Assembly: GCA_018673925.1 (NCBI GenBank)
Contig: JABHBL010000110.1
Coordinates: 1 to 52,550 of the forward strand
DNA length: 52,550 nt
Source: Fidelibacterota bacterium
Lineage (GTDB): Bacteria; Fidelibacterota; UBA8477; JABMPR01
Direction of reading: 5' to 3'
Of this stretch, positions 8,880-18,529 are shown in pieces; the first letter of the stretch is position 1; every line of letters begins with the position of its first letter. Made by a program: the position numbers and the translations under genes. The notes under the pieces were generated by a model. It ran no database searches, was not told the origin of the DNA, and was given only the letters and a program-made list of their open reading frames with translations.

Positions 8880-10445
8880 ATGCGCGAGTCGCAACGCTAC
8901 ATAATATTTTTAATAATTACACTACTTTGTGGATTCTCGGCCTATGGCCAGGATGAGAATGAGAACCAGCCATATTGGGTCTTTTTTCACGATAAGGAAG
9001 TGGCTGATCAGGCTAGTTTTAACCCTGCAGAGCATGAATTTCCCCACCTATCTCAGCGAGCCCTGGATCGACGGTCTCTACGTGGGACTATAACAGGGCC
9101 TACCTATCAAGATCTTCCAGTTCCGGCTATCTACATTGATGAGATTCTGGGAGCAGATGTAAAAGTTCGCACCGTCAGTAGATGGTTGAACGCCGTCTCA
9201 GTTCAGGCCTCTTCAGACTATATCGAACAACTCGATGGTAATACCATCGTTAAGAAGACCAAACGAATCCATAAGGTCTCTAAAAGAGTTATCAAGCGTA
9301 ACACTCGAGATGATGAAGTCTATCTCACTGACGCTGACTACGGTGAAAGCTATGATCAAAATGAGCAGATAAATGCCGTAGCAGCACATGAGCTTGGGTT
9401 TACTGGTACCGATATCTGGCTGTTGATGTTGGACACTGGCTATTATACTGATCATAATGTCTTCCAACAGGAGCGTATCGTAGCTGAATATGATTTTGTT
9501 CAAGGGGATTCAACCACATCCAATCAAGATGGGGACCCAGTCAATCAACATAACCATGGAACAGCTTGTGCCTCGGCTGCTGGTGGCTTTGTCGATGGTG
9601 AACTTCGAGGAACTGCCTATGAGTGCAAATTTCTCCTGGCAAAAACCGAAATGCTTAATGAGGAAATCGAGGCTGAAGAAGATTTATTTGTTGCAGCTCT
9701 TGAATGGGGTGAAGCTTTGGGAGCAGATGTTGTTTCCAGCTCACTCGGATATCTTGATTGGTATACCTATGAGGATGATCTAGACGGCCAAACAGCTATT
9801 ACGACCCGAGGGATTGATTATGCGTCAAGCCTGGGAATGGTATGTGTGACAGCGGCTGGCAATGAAGGAAATACTGGTTGGTACCACATCATCGCTCCTG
9901 CCGATGCAGACTCTGTCATTTCTGTGGGCGCAGTTGATGCTTTTAATGTTACACCGAGTTTTAGCTCTCATGGTCCCACAGCAGACGGGCGTATTAAGCC
10001 TGAAGTATTAGCCCGAGGCGTCGCCACATTCCTGGCCGGTACTGACAGCACAACAGAATATATTTCTGGCTCAGGGACAAGTTTTGCGGCACCCCTGGTT
10101 GCCGGAGCTTGTGCTCTTCTCCTTGAAGCACATCCAAATTGGACTCCCATGATGGTCAGAGAAGCACTGATGATGACCGCTGATGGGAATACCTCACCGG
10201 ATAACACACGCGGGTTTGGGCTCATCGATGTGATGGCAGCACTGGACTATGATTTTGGTGTTGTAGCCGGTGATGTGAGCGGGGATGATGAGCTTAATAT
10301 TAGTGATGCTGTATTGCTATTAGAATGGGTTCTCTCCGACGCTGAAATTTCTGAAGTTCAATTCGATGTGGCTGACATCAATGATGATTTGCACGTAGAT
10401 ATTCTAGATATTGTGGTTCTTGTGGAGTGGATTCTCACTCTTTAA
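8880..10445 (+). CDS. Secreted subtilase-family (S8) serine protease with C-terminal dockerin-type repeats
   Basis: From ATG 8880 the protein has 521 residues; GAGGTG five bases upstream supports this start over the GTG at 8874. A signal peptide covers the first 20 residues or so (LLCGFSAYGQ). A propeptide-like region follows (about 25-125), then the S8 catalytic domain with Asp in LMLDTGYYTDH, His in HNHGTACAS and Ser in SGSGTSFAAPLVAG. The C-terminus carries two calcium-loop repeats, GDVSGDDELNISDAVLLLE and ADINDDLHVDILDIVVL, of dockerin type I. It lacks the YPNPFN sorting domain seen in other secreted proteins here. A terminator follows at 10466. TTGACC and TACATT at 8832-8859 may be its promoter, weakly supported. 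Confidence 0.9.
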   Translation: MRESQRYIIFLIITLLCGFSAYGQDENENQPYWVFFHDKEVADQASFNPAEHEFPHLSQRALDRRSLRGTITGPTYQDLPVPAIYIDEILGADVKVRTVSRWLNAVSVQASSDYIEQLDGNTIVKKTKRIHKVSKRVIKRNTRDDEVYLTDADYGESYDQNEQINAVAAHELGFTGTDIWLLMLDTGYYTDHNVFQQERIVAEYDFVQGDSTTSNQDGDPVNQHNHGTACASAAGGFVDGELRGTAYECKFLLAKTEMLNEEIEAEEDLFVAALEWGEALGADVVSSSLGYLDWYTYEDDLDGQTAITTRGIDYASSLGMVCVTAAGNEGNTGWYHIIAPADADSVISVGAVDAFNVTPSFSSHGPTADGRIKPEVLARGVATFLAGTDSTTEYISGSGTSFAAPLVAGACALLLEAHPNWTPMMVREALMMTADGNTSPDNTRGFGLIDVMAALDYDFGVVAGDVSGDDELNISDAVLLLEWVLSDAEISEVQFDVADINDDLHVDILDIVVLVEWILTL

Positions 10446-10465
10446 GAAATTACTGACTTGATTTA

Positions 10466-10489
10466 AAGCCCCCTGGTGGGGCTTTTTTT
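10466..10489 (+). terminator. Rho-independent terminator after the S8 protease gene
   Basis: AAGCCCC (10466-10472) pairs with GGGGCTT (10478-10484) around a five-base loop and is followed by a run of T. Confidence 0.85.
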
Positions 10490-10516
10490 ATTGCAGTTAG
10501 ATTTGAAAGCCCTAAA

Positions 10517-11203
10517 ATGAGCCAAATGGAAACACCTGAACAGCCAAAAACTCCTGAGATACTACCATTTATTATTGATGGTCCACCCTGGGAAAAGAAA
10601 CATGAGTTAGGTTTCTTTGTCGCCTTTATTGAGACCATCAAGGCGTTCCTGTTAAGACCCGCTGCTACCTTTAGCGTCATGAGAAGAAATGCCGGGATTA
10701 GCGATGCCCTTGTCTATACGGTGGCTATTCAAGTATTTACCTTTTTGTGGACATTCACACTTGCTGATCCTGATACTGATATGTTTTTACCACAGAATCC
10801 AGAGCTCCGGGATATGCTTGATCTGCCTGAGAATTTTTCTCAGATCATGGTGCTAGCTTACCCGATTTCAGTCATTTTGCTTCAGTTCCTTTCAGCATTC
10901 GCCGTCCATCTCTCCCTGAAATGGCGGGATCTTCAAACCTATGATTTTACGCTCATCTTTAGAATGTTTGCTTATGCCAGTGGGACTGCATCTCTATTGA
11001 TCCTGCTTCCCATAGTAGGCGGGTTCTTCTCGATGGGGATGACTATCTATCTTGGATATATGGGTTTAAGAACGATTTACGCCATGGATGTTGGATCTTT
11101 TATGATTACCGCATTTATGGCACTATTCCTGACAATAGGATTGTACCTTCTCTCAGCATTGGGGATGACTATTTTCATTCTGATTGTGTCGACCATTTTT
11201 TAA
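10517..11203 (+). CDS. Yip1-domain integral membrane protein
   Basis: The 228-residue protein has a 60-residue soluble N-terminus (Pro and Glu rich, then AFIETIKAFLLRPAATFSVMR), followed by about five hydrophobic helices. The FxxxxxxxLLRPxxxF lead-in and the helix pattern match bacterial Yip1-family proteins. Their function is not well defined; they are inner-membrane proteins. It starts 72 bases after the protease stop, beyond the terminator, so it has its own promoter. A weak hairpin (AATCACC / GGTGAGATT, about 11202-11226) lies over the stop. Confidence 0.75.
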   Translation: MSQMETPEQPKTPEILPFIIDGPPWEKKHELGFFVAFIETIKAFLLRPAATFSVMRRNAGISDALVYTVAIQVFTFLWTFTLADPDTDMFLPQNPELRDMLDLPENFSQIMVLAYPISVILLQFLSAFAVHLSLKWRDLQTYDFTLIFRMFAYASGTASLLILLPIVGGFFSMGMTIYLGYMGLRTIYAMDVGSFMITAFMALFLTIGLYLLSALGMTIFILIVSTIF

Positions 11204-11337
11204 TCACCTTGGTCTCTTGGTGAGATTCTTCCTTACCTAATTCGAATATAAAAGTCTAAGTGTAATAGAAACTTCTCTGGCGATTGGGAACTTACTTATC
11301 ACATTACCGTTTCAGAGGAGGAAGAAAGGGGTAGACC

Positions 11338-12048
11338 ATGTTGACATTCCGAACTCTGAAAGCTAACTTCCTTCCACTTATGCAGGTAAGCAAATTAATA
11401 ATGGTGTTTTTCATGGTGGTAGTCCTTCAGTCCTGCTATACCATGCTGTATCCACCTCAGACACTCCCACAGACCTCGACAATTGTTGTTTCTGAACCTG
11501 CCATGGTGAGTACCATTGGTGGATCAGGTATGTATGGTTGGGATCCATATTGGGAGCCGGCTCTGCCATTTACCAGTTATCACACGGGATATGGTGCTTC
11601 CTACTACAGTCCCTATAATTATTACGATTATCATCATCCACATTATGCACCGGTCTATGTGGTTAGCGAAACGAGAGATCCTGCGCCAGCCAGAGATTTT
11701 GATCGCGATGAAATGCAGGGTGGATCCAGAGTTCGAGAAAGGAACGATTTTTCCTCACCAGCAAGTTCTGGCAATAAAGGGAGCTCAGGAGGCATAGGTA
11801 GTGGGTTGTCCTCAGCAGCTTCACCGATTGTAAAGCCCATCATTAGCGACCCGGTTGTCATCAAACCCCCAATTATAAGAAAACCCAGGAATAATGATGC
11901 GAAACCGGCTATTAATAGATCTAAACCAGTAAAAGTTAATAAACCTAAACCGGTTAAATCCACCAAGTCTAAGGCCGTTAAGAAACAAAAAGAATCAGAA
12001 AAATCAGATCCACCACCACCCAAAAAACGCACCAGAACGCGGAAATAA
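11338..12048 (+). CDS. Putative lipoprotein with Tyr/Pro-rich middle and very basic C-terminus
   Basis: I do not recognise a family. There is a lipobox (VVVLQSC) with the acylated Cys at residue 32 from the ATG at 11338. The ATG at 11380 would give a more usual 18-residue signal, although AAAGGGG precedes the first ATG. After the Cys comes a Tyr/His-rich low-complexity stretch, then a Ser/Gly linker, then about 75 residues rich in Lys, Pro and Arg ending PPPPKKRTRTRK. The tail could bind anionic envelope polymers; that is a guess. It is six bases upstream of the beta-barrel gene, so it probably belongs to an envelope operon with the next two genes. Confidence 0.7.
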   Translation: MLTFRTLKANFLPLMQVSKLIMVFFMVVVLQSCYTMLYPPQTLPQTSTIVVSEPAMVSTIGGSGMYGWDPYWEPALPFTSYHTGYGASYYSPYNYYDYHHPHYAPVYVVSETRDPAPARDFDRDEMQGGSRVRERNDFSSPASSGNKGSSGGIGSGLSSAASPIVKPIISDPVVIKPPIIRKPRNNDAKPAINRSKPVKVNKPKPVKSTKSKAVKKQKESEKSDPPPPKKRTRTRK

Positions 12049-12054
12049 CTCAAT

Positions 12055-13341
12055 ATGAAAAACAGAATAGTTTTTTTCGCCATTCTCTTATGGGGAGTGA
12101 ATCTTTTTTCTCAAAGCTATCACGATGTCATCAGACCATTTCGGGGAATGAGGGGTATCTCCGGGTCTGAAAGTGGTGTCATTCCAGCTTCCATGGGAGC
12201 TAGCAATGCCCTTTTAGGCAATCCTGCTCTACTAAGTTATAGTGAACGTGCTTTCTTCTCAGCTGACTTGAGTTATGATCAAGTGGCAGGTAAAAGTGTT
12301 TTTGGTTCCACAGTCGGTGAGAACCTCCAGGATCAGCAATTGAGATTTAACAGTCTGACTTATATCAAGCCTGTTCAGGTCTATCGAGGTGCCTGGGTCT
12401 GGGGTGTCAATCTACAAAGGGTGAATTCCTTTAATAGTATCAGCCAGTTCAATGATGTTGATCCTGACGATGATTTCTATTATAAATACTTATACCAGGA
12501 AAGTGGGGATTTGTATGCCCTGACTGCTGGGACCTCTGTATTGGTTACCATGAACACATCTCTGGGGTATGCCGTAAGTTATCTCACTGGGAAGAATTCA
12601 TTTAGCAAGTTGTATGAAGAGACTGATCCTAGCGACATATACACATTCAATAGATTTGTAGATAGTCTGCATTTCAGCCCCAGCTATTCAGGGTTTGGCG
12701 CTCGAGTAGGTCTTCTGAGCCAGGTGTCTGACAATCTTAATTTTGGTGTTTCAATCGAATTACCCTCCCGCATAGCTGTGGACGAATCTGCCACTCGTGA
12801 TTCCATTGAATGGTTTGACAATGGCAATAAACAAATTTATTCCCATGATAAATGGTCAAGTCTGGAATATGTCACTTGGGGACCCTGGCGATTAGGTCTT
12901 GGTCTTGGATTTGTTGCCAGCCCATTTGAAGCCAGCATAAATTATCGCTATCATAAATATTCTTCCATCTTTCTTAAGACCGATTTATATGATTCAGAAA
13001 CGGGGGAAAGTCTGGAGCGGCTCGTTGATGAACAGATGAGCAAGTATGTGCAGGATGTCCATGAATTTTCGGCGTCTCTGCTTTGGGCGCTTGACCCACT
13101 CAGCCTTTCCTTTGCAGCAACACTCATGAATGATCCACTCAATTATCGCTTTGACAACATTATTCGCATGGATGCAGGAATAGGATATCAGCTTCGATCA
13201 GGTCTTGGGTTTACCATTGCCTTTCGAAATGAACAATGGCAAAGCGATCTTAACCACACGCTGGGGAGTAATGTTGAGCGCTCTGTAGATGTGGAAAACT
13301 CTTTCTCTAACATTCAATTTGGATTGAAATACACACTATGA
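12055..13341 (+). CDS. Predicted outer-membrane beta-barrel protein, FadL/OmpP1-like
   Basis: The 428-residue protein has a signal peptide (about residues 1-19, ending NLFSQS) and then the motif GSESGVIPASMGASNALLGNPALLSYS. That glycine- and asparagine-rich pattern around NPA is common to FadL-type and PorV-like barrels of the FCB group. Alternating polar/hydrophobic strands continue to the end, which closes with FGLKYTL, a terminal beta-strand with an aromatic three positions before the end region. It would sit in the outer membrane. It overlaps the next gene by four bases, so the barrel and the sorting-domain protein are translationally coupled. Substrate or partner is unknown. Confidence 0.75.
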   Translation: MKNRIVFFAILLWGVNLFSQSYHDVIRPFRGMRGISGSESGVIPASMGASNALLGNPALLSYSERAFFSADLSYDQVAGKSVFGSTVGENLQDQQLRFNSLTYIKPVQVYRGAWVWGVNLQRVNSFNSISQFNDVDPDDDFYYKYLYQESGDLYALTAGTSVLVTMNTSLGYAVSYLTGKNSFSKLYEETDPSDIYTFNRFVDSLHFSPSYSGFGARVGLLSQVSDNLNFGVSIELPSRIAVDESATRDSIEWFDNGNKQIYSHDKWSSLEYVTWGPWRLGLGLGFVASPFEASINYRYHKYSSIFLKTDLYDSETGESLERLVDEQMSKYVQDVHEFSASLLWALDPLSLSFAATLMNDPLNYRFDNIIRMDAGIGYQLRSGLGFTIAFRNEQWQSDLNHTLGSNVERSVDVENSFSNIQFGLKYTL

Positions 13342-14768
13342 TGCAGAAAAAAGTTCCTGAGTTACTGATGAAAGTTCTTCTCCTTTTCGCAATGGCAAGT
13401 TTCCTCCTGGGGCAAAGCGCATGGAATACCGGGGACATGAGCTTCAGCTACCAGAGCTTCCCAACTCCTGGTCAGACCCTTGATCTATCCGGTGATCTTA
13501 TCTCCGACGAAGTCCCACATGAAGGTGTTGGTGGGTTTGAACTTTCCCTTGGAGACACCCATCTGGTAACTCTGGTTGCTTACGATCTCTATGTAAGCGG
13601 GAATGATACACTGGCAGATATCTTCGTCATATTTATGAGTGATTCACTTCCGCTGGAGGAAGGTGACTATGATGTGAACCCGTCTCCAGAGGCTCTTAAG
13701 ATGTTTGTCTGGCTCAGCGAGGTGGATCCCGAAAGTCTGGCTGGTCTCCTCGATGCTTCATTTACGCTGGATTCTTTATCAGCCTTTAATCCCTATATTT
13801 CGGTTACAGGTGATTTTGAAATCCTTACCTCAAGCCCTTTCCATTTTGAAATGAATTTCACTGGTGTGATGGTTAACACAAGCCTTCAGCTGTTGACGAT
13901 TAGCAATGGAAGCTTTAATCTCTGGAATACACTTCCTGTTTCAGCCTATACTCAGGGATCGGTCAACTATACTACTGGGAGTGAATCAGGAACCATAGAT
14001 GGTGTTTTAAACCCGCTCACAGATTCAGAAGGTGCTGGTGCCGTTTTAACCCAGGTCGGAGATACTTTAACTTATAATTTTATTTCATATCAACAACTCC
14101 CTCAGAACTTTTTTAATGTGTATGGTGTGATTCTAGTAGGAGAGGAGTCTCACTTTCCTTTAGATGGTTCGGAAACCCTCTTCAATATTTCACTAACGGA
14201 CAATACCTTGCCCAGGGCTGTGCCATATATGCTGCGGGATGTGTCGTTTGATGAGATTCTTTTACTTCTGGAATCCGGTGACATCCCAGATCCTGACCAA
14301 TTTAGCCAACTCTATCTTCCCATCGGTTTGGGAAGTGCAACTTTTGCCTATACCTCGGAGGGATATGCACAACTTGAGATGATTAGTGTTCCAATGAGCA
14401 ATAGCCTGGGAGATGTCACCACATTAAGCACAGATTGGCTCCTCAGCAATAATCTGCCTACGGCTATAGGAGATGAGACTGTCTATCAACCTTTGCAAGC
14501 CAATATTCTAGGAAATGCCTATCCTAACCCCTTCAATAGCAGTACGATGATCCCGATTGAACTTTCCACTGGGAAAATGATCAGTGCAAGTCTCTACAAT
14601 CTGCGAGGTCAGGAAGTTCATCACATAGGGTTTGGATATCTTGGATCAGGTCAACATCAACTTGCTATTGATCTCTCCAACAGCAATCTGGGTGGTGGTA
14701 TCTATTATTATTCCATTTCCTCCCCACAGCATCAAGTAGGAAGCGGCTCTTTTATCTACTTGAAATAG
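13338..14768 (+). CDS. Secreted protein with C-terminal YPNPFN-type sorting domain
   Basis: A 476-residue protein with a signal peptide (to about residue 27, LLGQSAWNTG). The long middle is beta-rich and I cannot assign it to a family. The last 85 residues form the FlgD-like / type-IX-type sorting domain: NAYPNPFNSSTMIPIEL, then YNLRGQEV, then GGGIYYYSI and a final FIYLK. Such domains direct proteins through the type IX secretion system or to the cell surface in FCB bacteria. The ATG overlaps the stop of the beta-barrel gene (ATGATG), so the two are likely made in step, perhaps as an outer-membrane pair. Confidence 0.8.
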   Translation: MMQKKVPELLMKVLLLFAMASFLLGQSAWNTGDMSFSYQSFPTPGQTLDLSGDLISDEVPHEGVGGFELSLGDTHLVTLVAYDLYVSGNDTLADIFVIFMSDSLPLEEGDYDVNPSPEALKMFVWLSEVDPESLAGLLDASFTLDSLSAFNPYISVTGDFEILTSSPFHFEMNFTGVMVNTSLQLLTISNGSFNLWNTLPVSAYTQGSVNYTTGSESGTIDGVLNPLTDSEGAGAVLTQVGDTLTYNFISYQQLPQNFFNVYGVILVGEESHFPLDGSETLFNISLTDNTLPRAVPYMLRDVSFDEILLLLESGDIPDPDQFSQLYLPIGLGSATFAYTSEGYAQLEMISVPMSNSLGDVTTLSTDWLLSNNLPTAIGDETVYQPLQANILGNAYPNPFNSSTMIPIELSTGKMISASLYNLRGQEVHHIGFGYLGSGQHQLAIDLSNSNLGGGIYYYSISSPQHQVGSGSFIYLK

Positions 14769-14854
14769 GCTGGAGCAGATTCTCAGGTTAAATTATTTTC
14801 ATCTGGGTGATAAAATTCGTCATATTAGTAAAAATATTTGTCATGCAGCTTTGT

Positions 14855-14872
14855 TTGGCATGATATTTACAT
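14855..14872 (+). promoter_or_regulatory. Sigma-54-like promoter before nifJ (imperfect)
   Basis: TTGGCATGATATTTACAT matches the -24/-12 consensus (TGGCAYG, four bases, TTGCW) in spacing and in the -24 box. The -12 box reads TTAC instead of TTGC, so the match is imperfect. It lies 68 bases before the nifJ start codon. Confidence 0.4.
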
Positions 14873-14939
14873 ATGATTTTGTGATGCTTTACGAACAATT
14901 CTCAGGATCAAATCCACTCGACATATACAGGAGAAATAA

Positions 14940-17900
14940 ATGACACGTAAGATGGTAACCATCGACGGAAATGATGCAGCCGCATACATTGCCCACAAAA
15001 CAAATGAGATCTGTGCTATATATCCCATTACACCCTCATCAAACATGGGTGAGCTGGCTGACGCCTTTAGCGCACAGGGAAGAAAAAACATCTGGGGTAC
15101 AGTCCCAACTGTAGAAGCGATGCAAAGTGAAGGTGGAGCAGCTGGAGCTGTCCACGGTGCACTACAGACGGGCGCATTGACCACGACATTTACAGCGTCG
15201 CAGGGTTTGCTGCTCATGATTCCTAACATGTATAAGATTGCAGGTGAATTAACCTCAACGGTCTTTCACGTCTCTGCACGCTCACTGGCTGCTCAAGCCC
15301 TCTCAATTTTTGGAGATCACTCTGACGTGATGTCCACCCGTGCAACTGGTTGGGGAATGCTTGCAGCGAACTCAGTCCAGGAAGTCATGGACAGTGCACT
15401 TATTGCACAATCATCCACATTGCAGACACGGGTTCCCTTTATCCACTTTTTTGATGGATTCCGCACTTCACATGAGGTCATGAAAATCGAGCAACTCGAG
15501 GATGAGGATATTCGCGGTATGATCGATGATGAATGGGTGATTGCCCACCGCAACCGTGGTATGAATCCAAACCGACCCGTTCTTCGAGGTACAGCCCAAA
15601 ATCCTGATGTTTATTTCCAGGGCCGCGAGACTGTCAACCCCTACTATGAAGCCGCTCCTGAGATGGTCCAAAAAACAATGGATCGTTTTGCCAAGATCAC
15701 TGGTCGCCAATACCATTTATTCGATTATGTCGGACCTGAGGACGCTGATCGTGTCATCATCATTATGGGTTCCGGTGCTGAAACAGTGGAAGAGACCATT
15801 AACCACATGAATACAAATGGCGAGAAGGTTGGAATGCTGAAAGTCCGCCTATTCAGACCATTCTCAATCAAACATTTTATTACTGCTCTGCCTGCATCAG
15901 TCAAGAAAATCGCAGTCCTGGATAGAACCAAAGAACCTGGTGGCGCTGGTGAGCCCATGTACCAGGACGTGGTTACTGCCTTTGCAGAAGCAGCCATTGA
16001 AGACTACTTCCAGTTCGAGAAACCTCCAGTAATTGTTGGTGGTCGCTATGGTCTTTCCTCAAAGGAATTCACACCAGCCATGATTAAGGTGATTTATGAT
16101 GAGCTGAGCTCAGATAAACCCAAAAATCACTTTACCATTGGTATTAACGATGATGTCTCTCATACCTCACTGGATTACGATCCAGAATATCGTACTACTA
16201 AAGGTGAAGTTTTCCGAGGCCTCTTTTATGGTCTGGGGTCTGATGGTACGGTTGGTGCCAATAAGAACTCCATTAAAATTATTGGAGAAGGCACTGAGAA
16301 TTATGCCCAGGGTCATTTTGTGTATGACTCAAAAAAATCAGGTAGTACCACTACTTCTCACCTCCGTTTCGGAAAAGACAAAATTCAATCAACCTACCTC
16401 ATTGATAAAGCCAATTTTATTGCCTGTCACCAGTATGAACTTCTGGAGCAGTTTGATGTGCTTTCCAAAGCTGAAGAGGGTGCCACTTTCTTATTGAACA
16501 GTCACCTGAGTAAAGATGAAATTTGGGGTGCATTATCAAGAGCTTATCAAAAACAGATCATTGATAAAAAACTCAATTTCTATGTGATTAATGCTGTCAA
16601 AGTTGCCCAGGAAACGGGCATGGGCATGCGTATCAACACCATTATGCAAACCTGTTTCTTTGCCATTTCAGGCATTCTCCCAAAAGAAGAATCAATAGCC
16701 AAGATCAAAGAGGCCATTAAAAAGACGTACAGTAAAAAGGGTGAAGCCATTGTGGAGAAAAACTTCCACGCAGTGGATCAATCGGTCTCCAACCTGTTCC
16801 AGGTTGATGTTCCAGCCACACTTAATGGTAGTGATGCACTCCGCTTAATTGTTCCTGAAGCCGCTCCTGATTTTGTTCAGAAAGTTACTGCAGAAATTAT
16901 TGCAGGTCGTGGTGATGATCTTCCAGTAAGTGCCATGCCAAATGATGGTACCTGGCCAACAGCCACTACCCAATGGGAGAAAAGAAACATTGCTTTGGAA
17001 GTTCCAGTTTGGGAACCAGATATTTGTATCCAGTGTAATAAATGTGCCATGGTTTGTCCCCATGCGGCGATTCGGCCAAAAATTGCAGATGAGAAGGCTT
17101 TTGAGGGTAGTCCTGAAACCGTTAAGCACGTAGCTGCCAAGGGTAAAGAATGGGAAGCCGGTTCACAGTATATCCTTCAGGTTGCTGTTGAAGATTGTAC
17201 GGGTTGCAACCTGTGTGTTGAAATCTGTCCCGCTCGCGATAAGAGTAATCTAAGTCGCAAAGCAATCAACATGGCTGATCAGCGTCCTTTACGTGATGCT
17301 GAGAGAACCAATTGGGATTTCTTTTTGGATATTCCTGAAGTTGATCGTACCAATATCAAACATGCCACCGTGAAGGGCTCACAACTCTTACAACCTCTTT
17401 TCGAGTTCTCTGGTGCCTGTGTTGGTTGTGGAGAAACACCCTATGTGAAGCTTACTTCACAATTATTTGGGGATCGCATGATCATTGCCAATGCTACGGG
17501 ATGTTCATCCATTTATGGTGGAAATCTTCCAACCACTCCCTGGGCTACAAACGATGCCGGACGTGGACCAACCTGGAATAATTCGCTCTTTGAAGACAAC
17601 GCAGAATTTGGTCTGGGATACCGTCTTACCATTGACAAGCATCAGGTACATGCTGTTGAAATTATGACTCTGCTCAAGGAAGATATTGGTGCTGAGCTAG
17701 TTGCTTCAATTGCCAATGCCTCACAGGCCAACGAACCTGAAATATTTGAGCAACGTATGCGTGTGAAACAGATGACAGATATTGTTGAAAAACTGGATAC
17801 ACCGCTGAGCAAACAACTACTTTCTGTTGCCGATAATCTGGTCAAGAAGAGTGTTTGGATCATGGGTGGAGACGGCTGGGCCTACGATATTGGCTATGGT

Positions 17901-18503
17901 GGTCTTGATCATGTCCTGGCTTCAGGCAAGGATGTGAATATTCTGGTTCTGGATACAGAGGTCTATTCGAATACCGGTGGGCAGAAATCCAAAGCTACTC
18001 CTCTGGGAGCCGTTGCGAAATTTGCTGCCGCTGGAAAACCTTCGGGTAAAAAAGATCTCGGTATGATGGCAATGAGCTATAAGAATGTCTATGTCGCATC
18101 AGTAGCAATGGGCTCAAATGATGCTCAGACTGTACGCGCCTTTATGGAAGCTGAGGCCTATGAGGGTCCGTCTCTCATCATTGCATATAGCCAGTGCATC
18201 GCACATGGAATTGATATGGCGAAGGGGATGGATCAACAGAAGTTGGCTGTTGATAGCGCTTATTGGACACTTTATCGCTATAACCCAATGTTGGCAATAG
18301 AAGGCAAAAATCCACTTACCCTGGACTCCAAACCTCCTAAGAAACATGTCCGTGAATACGCCATGAATGAAACAAGATTTTCCATCCTGAGTCGTATTGA
18401 CCCTGAGTTATCAACTAAATATATAGAAGCCTCTGATGTGGCAGCAAAAGAGAAGTATGATTACTATGCCAAGCTTGCTGCAATATCATACGATGAAGCT
18501 TAA
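14940..18503 (+). CDS. nifJ: Pyruvate:ferredoxin (flavodoxin) oxidoreductase, single-chain
   Basis: It oxidises pyruvate with CoA to acetyl-CoA and CO2, reducing ferredoxin or flavodoxin, in the cytoplasm. At 1187 residues it is the usual single-chain homodimeric form. In order: pyruvate-binding N-terminal domain (IYPITPSSNMGELAD; FTASQGLLLMIPNMYK), a gamma-type domain (about 420-620), a two-cluster ferredoxin domain at about 690-770 (CIQCNKCAMVCPHAAI and CTGCNLCVEICPA), and a C-terminal TPP domain with CVGCGETPY for the proximal cluster, GCSSIYGGNLPTTPW, and GDGWAYDIGYGGLDHV. All cluster cysteines are present. A sigma-54-like site lies upstream, and a flavoprotein gene follows 26 bases later. 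Confidence 0.97.
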   Translation: MTRKMVTIDGNDAAAYIAHKTNEICAIYPITPSSNMGELADAFSAQGRKNIWGTVPTVEAMQSEGGAAGAVHGALQTGALTTTFTASQGLLLMIPNMYKIAGELTSTVFHVSARSLAAQALSIFGDHSDVMSTRATGWGMLAANSVQEVMDSALIAQSSTLQTRVPFIHFFDGFRTSHEVMKIEQLEDEDIRGMIDDEWVIAHRNRGMNPNRPVLRGTAQNPDVYFQGRETVNPYYEAAPEMVQKTMDRFAKITGRQYHLFDYVGPEDADRVIIIMGSGAETVEETINHMNTNGEKVGMLKVRLFRPFSIKHFITALPASVKKIAVLDRTKEPGGAGEPMYQDVVTAFAEAAIEDYFQFEKPPVIVGGRYGLSSKEFTPAMIKVIYDELSSDKPKNHFTIGINDDVSHTSLDYDPEYRTTKGEVFRGLFYGLGSDGTVGANKNSIKIIGEGTENYAQGHFVYDSKKSGSTTTSHLRFGKDKIQSTYLIDKANFIACHQYELLEQFDVLSKAEEGATFLLNSHLSKDEIWGALSRAYQKQIIDKKLNFYVINAVKVAQETGMGMRINTIMQTCFFAISGILPKEESIAKIKEAIKKTYSKKGEAIVEKNFHAVDQSVSNLFQVDVPATLNGSDALRLIVPEAAPDFVQKVTAEIIAGRGDDLPVSAMPNDGTWPTATTQWEKRNIALEVPVWEPDICIQCNKCAMVCPHAAIRPKIADEKAFEGSPETVKHVAAKGKEWEAGSQYILQVAVEDCTGCNLCVEICPARDKSNLSRKAINMADQRPLRDAERTNWDFFLDIPEVDRTNIKHATVKGSQLLQPLFEFSGACVGCGETPYVKLTSQLFGDRMIIANATGCSSIYGGNLPTTPWATNDAGRGPTWNNSLFEDNAEFGLGYRLTIDKHQVHAVEIMTLLKEDIGAELVASIANASQANEPEIFEQRMRVKQMTDIVEKLDTPLSKQLLSVADNLVKKSVWIMGGDGWAYDIGYGGLDHVLASGKDVNILVLDTEVYSNTGGQKSKATPLGAVAKFAAAGKPSGKKDLGMMAMSYKNVYVASVAMGSNDAQTVRAFMEAEAYEGPSLIIAYSQCIAHGIDMAKGMDQQKLAVDSAYWTLYRYNPMLAIEGKNPLTLDSKPPKKHVREYAMNETRFSILSRIDPELSTKYIEASDVAAKEKYDYYAKLAAISYDEA

Positions 18504-18529
18504 GTGAAGATTATAAAGGAATAATTGAT

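Noticed and set aside
11655..12083. Open frame of 142 codons on the minus strand opposite the lipoprotein gene
   Set aside because: It mirrors the Lys/Pro-rich plus-strand gene, has no ribosome site, and its repetitive composition comes from the complement.
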